Assembly (NCBI GenBank): GCA_963643035.1
Contig: CAVIKO010000003.1
Coordinates: 24,948-88,947 of the forward strand
Length of the DNA: 64,000 nucleotides
DNA from: UMGS1696 sp963643035
Lineage (GTDB): Bacteria > Bacillota > Clostridia > Oscillospirales > CAG-272
Direction of reading: 5' to 3'
The notes beneath the pieces are model-generated. The model was not told where the DNA came from. It saw only the letters and a program-made list of their open reading frames with translations, and made no database searches. The translations under genes and the position numbers were made by a program. Below are positions 14,917 through 24,465 of this stretch, in pieces (positions within the stretch are counted from its first letter, which is position 1; each line of letters begins with the position of its first letter).

Positions 14917-17007
14917 TTGGACAAGCTGCAGAGATATGTTAAGCCGTTTGCCAAGCCGGACAGACGGTATGCGGTGTATCAGATCATTCACGGTGGCGCG
15001 GCGGATCCGGCGCTGGCAGAGCGGTACGACGCGCTCGGATTTGGCGGGATCGTCGGCAATATTCCCTATACAACAGATTTTCCGGGGGATGCATCGCTTT
15101 GGGAAAAGACGGCGGAGGGGATGCGCGCGTACATGGAACGTGGGATGCACACGTGGATCTACGACGAAAACGGCTATCCGTCCGGCACGGCAGGCGGATA
15201 TGTCACCGAGCATCACCCGGAACATATCGCGAAGGGGCTGTACTGCTACGATTATTGGCGGCAGATCGGCGGACCGTGCGTCTATCGGGCGGATGTACCG
15301 GATACGAAATTGTGGAAAGCGGTGCTGATTCCGAAGAACGGCGGCGATCCGATCGATGTGACCGGAGAACTGAATGAAAACAACGTGCTGTATATCCACG
15401 TACCGCAGGGGCAGTATTACCTCTTTATGATGAGCATCCGCCGTCTCTTTGATGGGACGCACGCCACAGAAAGCTACAGTGAGCCGCGCAACTACATTAG
15501 TTTGTCCGACAAGGCGGCGACGCGCCTTTTCCTAGAATGCACACATGAGAACTACCGCCGTGTGCTTGGGGAAAAATTCGGCAGCGGCGTACTTGCGATG
15601 TTCACGGACGAACCGTCGCTGATCTCGTGGAACATCCGCACCGGTGTTTTCCCAATTCTGCCGTGGCTGGAGAGCTATCCGGCGGATTTTGAGCGGGAAT
15701 ACGGCTATCCGCTGTGGCTTGCGTGTGTCGCTGTCGTCACCGGACGCGGAGAATCTGTCGTGAAACGGCGGTGCGACTATTGGGAATTTATCGCGAATAC
15801 AGTCGAAGAAGGCTATTTTGGCACGATCCAGACATGGTGCCATGAGAACGGTCTGAAATCCTCCGGGCATCTGCTCGAAGAAGAACGGCTCCAGGCACAT
15901 GTGATCAACTACGGCTCGTTTTTCAGGAGTATGCGGCGGCTCGACTGGCCCGGCATCGACGAGCTGAATACGGAAACTGGGCCGCTCATGGCGGAACATA
16001 TCATCCCGATTGCGCGTTTGGCAGCGTCTTTTGCCGATGTCAGTGGGGAGCATGAGGTATTCACGGAATTTTCCGATCACTGTGTGCGGGAGCGCGGCGA
16101 AGTGGCAGGGAAGGAATGCTATTACGGCTCTGTTAACTGGCATCTCGCGCTCGGCGTGAACAATTTTACAAGCTACTATTCGTGGGATGGACTGACCCCG
16201 GACGAGATCCGCGCCTTTAATCGGTATACGGCGCGTTCCGGGTATCTGCTACGGCAGGGCAGCCGGGACAGCCGCGTGGCGGTGTTCTATCCGGAAGCCG
16301 CGATGTGGGAAGCGTATACACCCACTACGGCAGCCCGCGCAGTCGATTCCTCACCGAAAACGGTCGCGCTCGAATCCGCGTTTACCCATGCGTCGTGGGA
16401 ACTTTTGCACCGGCAGATCGATTTCGACTACATCGACTGTGCCATCCTCTTGGAGGGCGAGATCCGGGACGGCGTGCTGTGTTACCGGGATCGTGCCTAC
16501 CGTGCCGTTGTCTTACCGTGTGCGCGTGTGCTTGAAGAAAAAGCAGCGGAGAAACTGGCAGCACTTGCGGAAAACGGAATTGCGGTGTTCTTCTGCGGCG
16601 AGATTCCGACCCTTTCCCGCGAAACAGGCGAAACGTTGGACGGCACGATTCCGGCGGCAATCGCGGCGGGGAAAATGCACGCATCCGAGACGACGGATTT
16701 CGGCGCGCTGCTGGACACCGACCTGCCGGATTGCTGCCGCCCGGTGCGATTGACAGATGGTGTACATCCGATGCTTCTTTCCCATTCCCGCGTAACGGCA
16801 GACGGCGTGCGCATCGTCTATCTTGCAAATATGGACAAAACGCCTGTGACCGTTCCTGTATCTGTGGACGGCTGCTATCAGAGCGCGATAGAAGCGGACG
16901 CGCATACCGGGGAGATGAAGCCGCTTTCATACGAAAAAACAGCGCATGGCATTTCTTTTGCCGTGACCATAGCACCCGGTGAGGGACGTTTCTGGCTGTT
17001 TGCATAA
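14917..17007 (+). CDS. Glycoside hydrolase related to GH106 (alpha-L-rhamnosidase-like)
   Basis: A 696-residue intracellular protein, with no signal peptide. The motif IYDENGYPSGTAGG at residues 81-94 is characteristic of GH106-type alpha-L-rhamnosidases and their relatives. Further conserved-looking stretches are FTDEPSLISW and GHLLEEERLQ. The substrate is probably a rhamnose- or uronic-acid-containing oligosaccharide, by inference. The start is a TTG at 14917 with GGAGGA just upstream. The next gene starts 30 bases after the stop, so the two glycosidases form an operon. Confidence 0.75.
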   Translation: MDKLQRYVKPFAKPDRRYAVYQIIHGGAADPALAERYDALGFGGIVGNIPYTTDFPGDASLWEKTAEGMRAYMERGMHTWIYDENGYPSGTAGGYVTEHHPEHIAKGLYCYDYWRQIGGPCVYRADVPDTKLWKAVLIPKNGGDPIDVTGELNENNVLYIHVPQGQYYLFMMSIRRLFDGTHATESYSEPRNYISLSDKAATRLFLECTHENYRRVLGEKFGSGVLAMFTDEPSLISWNIRTGVFPILPWLESYPADFEREYGYPLWLACVAVVTGRGESVVKRRCDYWEFIANTVEEGYFGTIQTWCHENGLKSSGHLLEEERLQAHVINYGSFFRSMRRLDWPGIDELNTETGPLMAEHIIPIARLAASFADVSGEHEVFTEFSDHCVRERGEVAGKECYYGSVNWHLALGVNNFTSYYSWDGLTPDEIRAFNRYTARSGYLLRQGSRDSRVAVFYPEAAMWEAYTPTTAARAVDSSPKTVALESAFTHASWELLHRQIDFDYIDCAILLEGEIRDGVLCYRDRAYRAVVLPCARVLEEKAAEKLAALAENGIAVFFCGEIPTLSRETGETLDGTIPAAIAAGKMHASETTDFGALLDTDLPDCCRPVRLTDGVHPMLLSHSRVTADGVRIVYLANMDKTPVTVPVSVDGCYQSAIEADAHTGEMKPLSYEKTAHGISFAVTIAPGEGRFWLFA

Positions 17008-17037
17008 CAACAACTTAATCAGGAGGAAAAATAGAGA

Positions 17038-18681
17038 ATGAAGACTCGCTATCCCGATTTGCTCACGGTTTATACCGCGTCGGAGAGTGTCACATTTGCC
17101 GAAAAGGACAATCCGCATCACGACGGTGTATCACCCGTGGATCTGTATTGGAACGATGTACATGTGGGGTTGTCGCAGAGCGATACTCTGCATATTTCGC
17201 TCATCGCTGTGGAATCCGAGGTGACGTATCTGCGGCTGCGGTTCAACTTCACAGAAGCGGAAAAACGGACGGACATCCGTATTTTGGGCGACGATTACGA
17301 GCGCGGTTACGGTAAATTCCGCTGGGAGGGCATCATTCCCGAACGGATCATGCCGTGGTATATGCTTGCGTCCAACGGGAACGACCGCAATCCCGATACA
17401 ACCGGACGGCACACAGATGCGTATGGTGTGATGGTACAGCCCGGTGCAATTTGCACCTGGCAGTATGACGGAGCCGGGGTGACCCTCTGGTGCGATGTGC
17501 GCAACGGCGGCTCTGGCGTACAACTCGGCGGTCGGACGCTGTCCGTATGTGACGTGGTGTTTTCGGAATACGACGATATGACGGCATACGCGGCGGGGCA
17601 GGCATTCTGTCGGCGGATGTGTCCGCACCCGCTTGTGCCGGATCACAAGGTCTACGGCTCGAACAACTGGTATTACGCGTACGGCAAGAGCTCGCACGAG
17701 GAGATTTTAGCCGATACGGAATTTGTTGCCGATCTGTGCAAAGGAAATGCGAATATTCCGTACATGGTGATCGACGATGGTTGGCAGAAGAACCGCTGCG
17801 ACGGTCCGTGGGATCGCGGAAACGAACGGTTCCCGGACATGGCGGGCTTGGCGGCGCAGATGGCGAAAAAAGGCGTGCGCCCCGGTATCTGGGTGCGGTA
17901 TTTAGCGGATCAGGCGCGTGATGTACCTGGTATTACAGACGATATGCGTCTTATGCGGAATTCCGATGTTCTCGATCCATCCCATCCGAAAACCATCGCG
18001 TATGTCCGGGAATGTACGCGCCGGATTGTCGATTGGGGGTATACACTCATCAAACACGACTATTCCACTTTTGATATATTTGGTAACTGGGGCGTAAACT
18101 TTGGCAAGCAGATGGCACGGGACGGCTGGCACTTTTACGATCGTTCGCGCACGTCTGCGGAGATCGTCATCGATCTGTACCGCGCAATCAAGGAAGAAGC
18201 AGGCAAGGACTGCGTTATCATCGGTTGCAACTGCGTTTCGCACCTGTGCGCCGGAATCCATGAACTCAACCGCACCGGTGACGACACAAGCGGTTTCGAT
18301 TGGGAACGCACCAGACAGATGGGTACCAACACGCTGGCGTTCCGCATGATCCAGAACGGCACCTTTTACGGCGCGGACGCGGATTGCGTTGGCATCACGG
18401 GAAAGATTGACTGGAGACTGAACAGGCAGTGGCTGGACGCGCTGTCGCGCTCCGGCTCTCCGCTGTTTGTCTCGTGCAAACCGGGTGTTTTGAACGATGC
18501 GCAGATGGACGACCTCCGCGCGGCGTTCCGCGTCAATTCCATTCAAGAAAACAAGGCGCGTCCCATCGACTGGATGGAAACCGAGAATCCGGAACTGTGG
18601 GAAATCGACGGCGAGACGGTACGGTATCACTGGTACGACATCATGGGTATCAACGACATGAAGGCGTTTTCCACATTATAA
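17038..18681 (+). CDS. Alpha-galactosidase-like glycoside hydrolase (clan GH-D, GH36-like)
   Basis: A 547-residue cytoplasmic protein. A beta-sandwich-like N-terminal half is followed by a TIM barrel of the GH36/GH27 type: YMVIDDGWQ, then KHDYSTFD at about residue 339 with the likely nucleophile Asp. TGDDTSG at about residue 412 probably carries the acid/base Asp. The C-terminal beta domain is short. AGGAGG lies about 13 bases before the ATG. It is the second gene of the operon with the GH106-like enzyme, and a terminator follows. Removal of an alpha-linked galactose or a related sugar is the likely reaction. Confidence 0.78.
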   Translation: MKTRYPDLLTVYTASESVTFAEKDNPHHDGVSPVDLYWNDVHVGLSQSDTLHISLIAVESEVTYLRLRFNFTEAEKRTDIRILGDDYERGYGKFRWEGIIPERIMPWYMLASNGNDRNPDTTGRHTDAYGVMVQPGAICTWQYDGAGVTLWCDVRNGGSGVQLGGRTLSVCDVVFSEYDDMTAYAAGQAFCRRMCPHPLVPDHKVYGSNNWYYAYGKSSHEEILADTEFVADLCKGNANIPYMVIDDGWQKNRCDGPWDRGNERFPDMAGLAAQMAKKGVRPGIWVRYLADQARDVPGITDDMRLMRNSDVLDPSHPKTIAYVRECTRRIVDWGYTLIKHDYSTFDIFGNWGVNFGKQMARDGWHFYDRSRTSAEIVIDLYRAIKEEAGKDCVIIGCNCVSHLCAGIHELNRTGDDTSGFDWERTRQMGTNTLAFRMIQNGTFYGADADCVGITGKIDWRLNRQWLDALSRSGSPLFVSCKPGVLNDAQMDDLRAAFRVNSIQENKARPIDWMETENPELWEIDGETVRYHWYDIMGINDMKAFSTL

Positions 18682-18696
18682 AATGTAAGTAGAAAG

Positions 18697-18734
18697 AAAC
18701 CGGGTATCCGCAAAAATGGGTACCCGGTTTTGTA
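18697..18734 (+). terminator. Rho-independent terminator of the glycosidase operon
   Basis: The arms AAACCGGGTATCC and GGGTACCCGGTTT pair around a short A-rich loop, followed by TG. It starts 16 bases after the stop codon. Confidence 0.8.
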
Positions 18735-18739
18735 TGTAG

Positions 18740-18780
18740 CAAAAGGGAGACGCCGCTTGATACGGTATCTCCCTTTTCTA
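18740..18780 (-). terminator. Terminator of the SLH-protein gene
   Basis: AAAAGGGAGA and TCTCCCTTTT are perfect inverted arms around a 17-base loop. The T-run is on the minus strand, which suits the SLH gene ending at 18791; the symmetry may let it work in both directions. Confidence 0.75.
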
Positions 18781-18790
18781 TTGGTATGGA

Positions 18791-21700
18791 TTATCTTACA
18801 TCGCTGGTGTCGAGCAGTGTGACTCTTTCGTAGATCTTGCTGCCGGAGGAGAGCTGCATCGTGATGGTGACATTGCCAACAACATCGCCGAGGTTGAGGA
18901 ACTTGGAGACATCGAAGGAAATGGTGTAATTCTCGCCTGCAGTAACGGATTGGGATTCACCTGTGGAGCCGCTGTTGCTGGACGAGAAGTAAACCGTACC
19001 GTCCACATCCGGTGTGAAATCAACGGTTAAGGTGGTGCCGTCCAACTTACGGGTAACAGAACGGAAGCCATCGCCGCGCGTATTGGAGCCATCATCGATG
19101 TCGTCGCTGCGGGAGTAGTCGCTGGAAAGATCCACATACAGCGTCGGCAGATTGTCTAACCAGACGGCTAAGTATCTGCCACCGTTCACTTCATAGGTCA
19201 GCGTAATGATCGTATCTTTTTCTACCGTTTTCGTAGACGACCAGTAACCGGTAGAAGCGCCATCTTGATCGACCTGCTTGTAGTGCAGGGTACCGTCCGT
19301 ATCTACCGCGAGGCGGATCTTGCCGTTGCTGATGGAGTAGATTGTGATGCCGTAGGTGGAGTCGGACTGGCTGTCCGTGGTCAGATTCAGATAGGTGGGC
19401 AGATAGTTTTTGCCGCTCTCATCGGTGAACATGATCACGATGTAGGAGTAGCGAGCCGCATCGATCTTGGAGAAGTCGATGTAATCGAGGGTGCCGCCCT
19501 TGACGGGGAATGTTCCCTTATACTCGTCGGAAGTACGATCGTACATATCGTCAAAGTCTTCGGTAAGACCGTTTGTGGAGCTGCTTTTTGAGAAGTAGTA
19601 GCTGATGTAGCCGTCGGAAGCCGTCTTGAAGTAAACCTTTTCGGCAGAGGTGTCGCAATACGGCGCCACGGTGAAGCCGGAATTGGAATTGTTCAGCACA
19701 TCCACAACGACAGGCTGATAGTCGGTGTCGTTATTCGCGGTCAGCATCACAACGATGTACGGATAGGATTCCGCGTAGCTGCTGTCAAAGGAGAAGCTGC
19801 CGTAGTTGGTGGAGCTTACATTGACCTTGCCGCTGCGGGAAGAGGAAGAAGAGTTCCACTCACTGAGGAATTCCTTGGAGGTCGGAGCAGACGAATACTT
19901 GGAGAAATACCATCTCACGGTGCCGGATACGCTTGCTCTGAAGGAGATTTCATTTGCGGAGGAAACATAAGGATCCACAGAGAAGCCGGAATTGTAGGAG
20001 ATGTCCAGCACGAACGGAGTCAGATAATCATCGCCGTCCTGGATGCAGAACACGATGTAGGGATAGGAATCCGAAAGGGAGGTCTTGTAGGTCATCGTAG
20101 CCGTACGGTTGCGGATGACGTCCGTCTTGCCGCTTTCCCGCGCACTTCTCCACTCGGAGAGGAATTTATCCGGAGACGGCTGATCCGAGGACNNNNNNNN
20201 NNTAATAGTATAGGGTACCGGATACGTTTGTCTTATACTCAATGGTGCCGAGCGTGGTGATCTTAGGCTCTACGTTAAAACCGTTGTCACCTGCGGAAAC
20301 GAGGATCGGCTGGAAGTACAGACCGCCCGAGGTTTCCAACATAACAGCAACGTAGGGATAATTGCTCAGGTAGCTTTCTTTCAGATAGATGGATTCGCTG
20401 CGGTTGGCACTTACCGTGACCGTGCCCTTCAATTCGCTGTCCACCTTTTTGTACTTTGCCTGGAATTCCGCTGCAGTCAGGCTGCTTGCGGAATCGGTGT
20501 AGAAGTACCATACCGTACCGCTGTACTGCGGTGTGAAGGCAACCTCATCCGCTCTGTAGAGATACGGATCGGTGGTGAAGCCGGTACCAGAGGTGGGAGT
20601 GTTGGAGATACGAACCGGTGAATAGGTACGATCGTCCGTGACCATCTGAAGCACTACATAGCTGTAGCCGGAGAGCTCGCGCTCGGTTCCGACCTTTTCA
20701 GAGTAGACCTTGCCCTTTGTAACGTAGATGCTGCCGTGGTAATTGGCGTTTGCATACAGGGAATCAAAGTCGGCGGAACTCGGGGTATCGTTGACGTTGG
20801 AGAAATAGTAGTACAGGCGACCGTTATAATCGGCGGTCATGTTGAGGTAGTAATCGTCATCGGACTTGCTGATGTACGGAACGGAAGAGAACGCGCTCTG
20901 GTCGTCAGAGGAACCGGAGTATACGCTGCCGCTGAAGTTTGCAGTCAGACCGGAAGCGATCAGGTATTCCTGCGGGACGATGCTTGAGACAAAGTTGTTC
21001 GCGTAGATGATTGCTTTGCCGATGGTGCCGTTGCCGGTAACGCTTATGCCGGATGCGCCGGTTTCCACAGTGAGATTTGTCACCTTGGTGCCACTTGCGA
21101 TCACAAGGGACGCTTTGGAAGAAAGGGTGAGGTTCTCAATCGTGGTGCCGTTCATGGTAGAGATCATGACGGTGCTGTTCGGGGAAAGAAGCACGATATT
21201 CTGAATCGTGGAATTGTCAAGAATCAGGTTTGCGCTGCCGCGGACATAGATGGTATCCGTGGAGGTGCAGCCGGTCAGTGTAACCGGATCGCCGGACGCG
21301 CCCTCGGTAACGATCACACGACCGGTGAGCGCAAGCTTCGACAGGGTTACGCCGCCGCGTGTGATCACTGCGTTGGTGGAAGCGGAGCCGCTGTCCTTTG
21401 TGTATGCGCTGGCGTTATAGATGGCACCGGCGGCACGATAGAGGATGGTCAGTGCTTCCGCGCGCGTCAGCGTATTCTTCGGACGGAACGTGTAGGTGCC
21501 GCCGTTTTCCTTGTAGCCGTTGACCAGACCCGCGTTTACGGCGATCATGACGGCAGAGCGGTAGTTTTCGCTGATGGAGTAGTAGTCCGTGAAGCTGGAT
21601 GCGGCTGCCTCGCTGGATCCGGTCAGGCCGAGATAACGGACGAGGAGCGTGGTGGCTTCTTCACGGGTGAGCTGACCGTTCGGGCTGCAGCTTGTACCAT

Positions 21701-22052
21701 AGTTCAAGAGATAGCCCTGTGCGGCTGCTTTTGCAAAATAGGGATAGAACCAGTCTGTGGATTTCACATCGCTGAAGGAGATCGCCTTTGTGGCGGTCAG
21801 GCCGAACGTTTCATCCAGCATCTTGATGAATTCTGCACGGGTGACGGTTCCGTCAGGCTGGAAGGTGTAGGTGCCGTTGGACTGCTTGTAGCCGTTCAGC
21901 ACATCCTTGGATACCAGATACTGGATCTGATCCTTCGCCCAGTGGGTGGACGTGTCGGTGAAGGTTACATTTGCCGCGAAAGCGGTTGCAGCCATGGAAA
22001 GAATCATAATACCCGCCAGAAAAGCGGATACAGCGGATTTCCATTTTCTCAT
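18791..22052 (-). CDS. S-layer-homology surface protein with beta-sandwich repeats (split by assembly gap)
   Basis: A large exported protein of about 1,090 residues as assembled. It has a Sec signal peptide (MRKWKSAVSAFLAGIMILSM, cleavage near AFA). Three SLH domains follow at about residues 30-205, each with the TRAEF/TREEA/TRAEA signature, anchoring it to secondary wall polymer. Next is a beta-helix-like Thr/Ser/Asn-rich region (about 230-370). Then come at least five roughly 105-residue repeats with the pattern DPY, YYFS, then SYPYIVVML. Ten Ns at 20193-20202 fall inside a YYFS motif. The reading frame differs on the two sides, so the gap length is wrong and the gene is one. GGAGG precedes the ATG at 22052. 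Confidence 0.88.
20193..20202. other. Assembly gap (10 N) that breaks the SLH gene frame
   Basis: The upstream protein ends GTLYY and the downstream protein resumes SSDQPSPDKF one frame away. Neighbouring repeats suggest only about four to seven residues (YFS plus a few) are missing. The true gap must be a multiple of three bases rather than ten. Confidence 0.9.
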
Positions 22053-22298
22053 AAAAACCTCCAAAATGATTGTTTTCCGCCGTGCAGAACCTGCAATGCG
22101 CGGTAGTGCGGGCGGGTGTATACGAATTTTCATCTCCCATATATTCTATAGGAAATATATGACACGAAAAAGGCATTTGCATGGCGGGAATGTAAAATTT
22201 CCGCTTCCCCGTGTCCTTTCGCTCTATGATGTAAGACGCATCGCATGAGAAAAAGTTCCCACGAAATGCATTTTTTTTGAAAAAGAGCGTTTTTTTCG

Positions 22299-23264
22299 TT
22301 ATTCGGCAAGCGTGTGGGCGATTTGCGCCGGGGAAATGGAGAAAAGCCTGCCGGATAAAGGGGAAAGAGCCGTGGTAAGCTCCGGCTCCGACAGCGGCTG
22401 GCCGATCAGGTACGAGGCGATCTCACCGGCATCCACATTTGCGAAAAAATCGCCGGACACACGACAGTCCGCGATTCTGCCGTTTTTCATCGACAATGCG
22501 AATTCCATCGTACCGCCGGGCAGATGACAGACTTTTGTGAGTGCATATTTCGGCCCTGTCTCCCACACGGACGCGCCGTAATACGTCTGTCCCAGCGTAT
22601 GGATCCGTTCGCGTACCGTGTCGGTAAGCGGGTACGGCTCCGTGTGACCGCAAAGGGCTGACAACAGTGCGTCACGAAACCCGGTAAGGGACATATCTCG
22701 CGGCAGATGCTCCCGAATGTTTGTCACACGATCCCGGACGGAAGCGATGCTTTTTGAGGTGATCTTATACGGTTTCGGAGTGGTGGCACGGGTCAGTGCG
22801 GCAAGATCCGTGTCAAAGAGGAGAGAACCGTGGTGTACCGTTGCGCCTTTGATTTTATACTGCGCGTTGCCGGACACCTTCTTCCCGGAGACGAGAATGT
22901 CATTCCGTCCATCTGCCATAGCGTCCAGTCCCAATTCTGACAGCGCGCGTGTGACCGGGGTGATAAACGCCGAAAAATCGATGGTTTGCGAGGAATCCGG
23001 AACGATGTAGGAAAACTGGAGTCCGCCCGGATCGGTGTAGATCGTGCCGCCGCCGGACATTCGCCGGATCACCGTGATTCCGTTTGTTTCCACATATGTC
23101 CGGTCGATTTCCTCCAGCGCGTTCTGGTATTTTCCGAGCATGACGGTCGGTGTGGTGCTCCAAAGCAGAAACACCGTTTCTGCCAGCCCGGCTTCCGTCG
23201 CAAAATACATCTCACAGCCGAAATTTTCCATTGCGGACAGGGAGCCGACATCTGCATAGATCAT
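22299..23264 (-). CDS. lplA: Lipoate-protein ligase A paralog 1
   Basis: A 321-residue ligase that attaches lipoate or octanoate to carrier domains through an acyl-adenylate. It has the catalytic domain (RRMSGGGTIYTDPGG at about residues 66-80; KVSGNAQ, with the active-site Lys region, and HHGSLLFD) and the C-terminal accessory domain. Compared with the neighbour at 24466 the motif reads TIYTDPGGLQ instead of TVYHDMGNLN, so the acyl-binding loop is divergent. Its ATG overlaps the lipA stop (ATGA), implying translational coupling. The substrate is probably the small lipoyl protein at 24196. Confidence 0.88.
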   Translation of the reverse strand: MIYADVGSLSAMENFGCEMYFATEAGLAETVFLLWSTTPTVMLGKYQNALEEIDRTYVETNGITVIRRMSGGGTIYTDPGGLQFSYIVPDSSQTIDFSAFITPVTRALSELGLDAMADGRNDILVSGKKVSGNAQYKIKGATVHHGSLLFDTDLAALTRATTPKPYKITSKSIASVRDRVTNIREHLPRDMSLTGFRDALLSALCGHTEPYPLTDTVRERIHTLGQTYYGASVWETGPKYALTKVCHLPGGTMEFALSMKNGRIADCRVSGDFFANVDAGEIASYLIGQPLSEPELTTALSPLSGRLFSISPAQIAHTLAE

Positions 23265-24163
23265 ACAGCACCTTCCGTTTCTCCGGAGTCTACGGTCTGT
23301 GCCATTGCGTCTAAGGCGTCCGCCGCCTGATAAGAGCTGCGCACAAACGGACCGGACGATACAAACCGGAAGCCCAGTCCCAGAGCTTCTTCTTTGTATG
23401 CGTCAAATTCAGCCGGGGTGACGTACCGTGCGAGGGGATAGTGTGCCGGGGACGGCTGGAGATACTGCCCGATTGTCAGGATCTCGCATCCGGTGTCGCG
23501 GATATCCCGCATCAGCCGCGATATTTGCTCGTCTGTTTCGCCAAGTCCGACCATGAAGCCTGTTTTGGTGTGGATGTCGGGCCTTGCATCGTGACAATAC
23601 CGGAGTACCGCGAGCGAACGGTCGTATTTTGCCTGTGGACGGACGGCGTCGTATAATTCCGCGACCGTTTCCACATTGTGATTGAGGACATCGGGAGAGG
23701 CGGCAAGAATCGTGTCCAGCGCATTGGTGTCCCCCTTGCAGTCGGAAATGAGGACCTCCACGGTGGCAGATGGCTGATATTCCCGGATCGCGCGGATCAC
23801 GGCGGCAAAATGAGCGGCTCCTCCATCGGGCAGATCGTCGCGTGTTACGCAGGTCACAACGGCATGGCGCAGACCGAGCGCGTGTACGGCTTTCCCGATG
23901 TGTGCCGGTTCCTCCGGATCGGGCGGCTCCGGTTTGCCATGGACGACGTTGCAGAACCGACAATTGCGCGTGCATTGACTGCCCAGAATCATAAAAGTCG
24001 CCGTGTGCTTCCGATAACATTCGCCGAGATTGGGACAGTTTGCTTCCCGGCAGACGGTGTGCAGTCCAAGGGAGGTCATCATTTCCGCAACCTCCGCCAC
24101 CGCATCGGGATTGTAACGCACCCGGAGCCAATCCGGCTTGGGCGCGGGACGTTTCTTTTCCAT
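23261..24163 (-). CDS. lipA: Lipoyl synthase (radical SAM)
   Basis: A 300-residue radical-SAM enzyme that inserts two sulfurs into protein-bound octanoyl groups. Both cluster motifs are present: the auxiliary [4Fe-4S] set CREANCPNLGEC and the radical-SAM CxxxCxxC in QCTRNCRFCN. The RSSY motif for the auxiliary-cluster Ser is near the C-terminus (FVRSSYQA). The start is placed at the ATG at 24163, where the family begins (MEKKRPAPKPDWLRV); the longer in-frame upstream reading is the shadow of the neighbouring genes. It lies between the lipoyl-carrier gene and lplA. Confidence 0.95.
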   Translation of the reverse strand: MEKKRPAPKPDWLRVRYNPDAVAEVAEMMTSLGLHTVCREANCPNLGECYRKHTATFMILGSQCTRNCRFCNVVHGKPEPPDPEEPAHIGKAVHALGLRHAVVTCVTRDDLPDGGAAHFAAVIRAIREYQPSATVEVLISDCKGDTNALDTILAASPDVLNHNVETVAELYDAVRPQAKYDRSLAVLRYCHDARPDIHTKTGFMVGLGETDEQISRLMRDIRDTGCEILTIGQYLQPSPAHYPLARYVTPAEFDAYKEEALGLGFRFVSSGPFVRSSYQAADALDAMAQTVDSGETEGAV

Positions 24164-24195
24164 AATACTCTGTACTTCCTTTTTGTCGGCCGCGC

Positions 24196-24441
24196 CTATT
24201 TTACGATTTCTTCCGTTTCGAGTACCGTCTCGCCCACAGCCACAGCGTCGCCCTCTTCCACACGCAGAGCGACGATCCGCATTGCCGTTGGTGCTTCGAT
24301 CTGGCTGACCACCTTGTCCGTCTCGACTTCGAAAAGCACCTGACCTGGTTCCACCACGTCGCCTTTCTCCACCATGTACTGACAAAGCACGCCTTCCGTC
24401 ATGTCCGGTGACAGCTTTGGCATTTTGATTTCCAGTGCCAT
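24196..24441 (-). CDS. Free-standing lipoyl-domain carrier protein
   Basis: An 81-residue protein consisting only of a biotinyl/lipoyl-attachment domain. The start ALEIKMPKLSPDMTEG resembles E2 subunits of 2-oxoacid dehydrogenases. FEVETDKVVSQIEAP presents the acceptor Lys in the hairpin ETDKV. There is no catalytic E2 domain, peripheral-subunit-binding domain or GcvH-type extension. It sits directly beside lipA and two lipoate ligases, so it is almost certainly lipoylated by them. Which enzyme uses it is not evident, since no E1, E3 or glycine-cleavage gene is in the window. Confidence 0.9.
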   Translation of the reverse strand: MALEIKMPKLSPDMTEGVLCQYMVEKGDVVEPGQVLFEVETDKVVSQIEAPTAMRIVALRVEEGDAVAVGETVLETEEIVK

Positions 24442-24465
24442 AATAAGTATCCTTTCTGTATTTTT

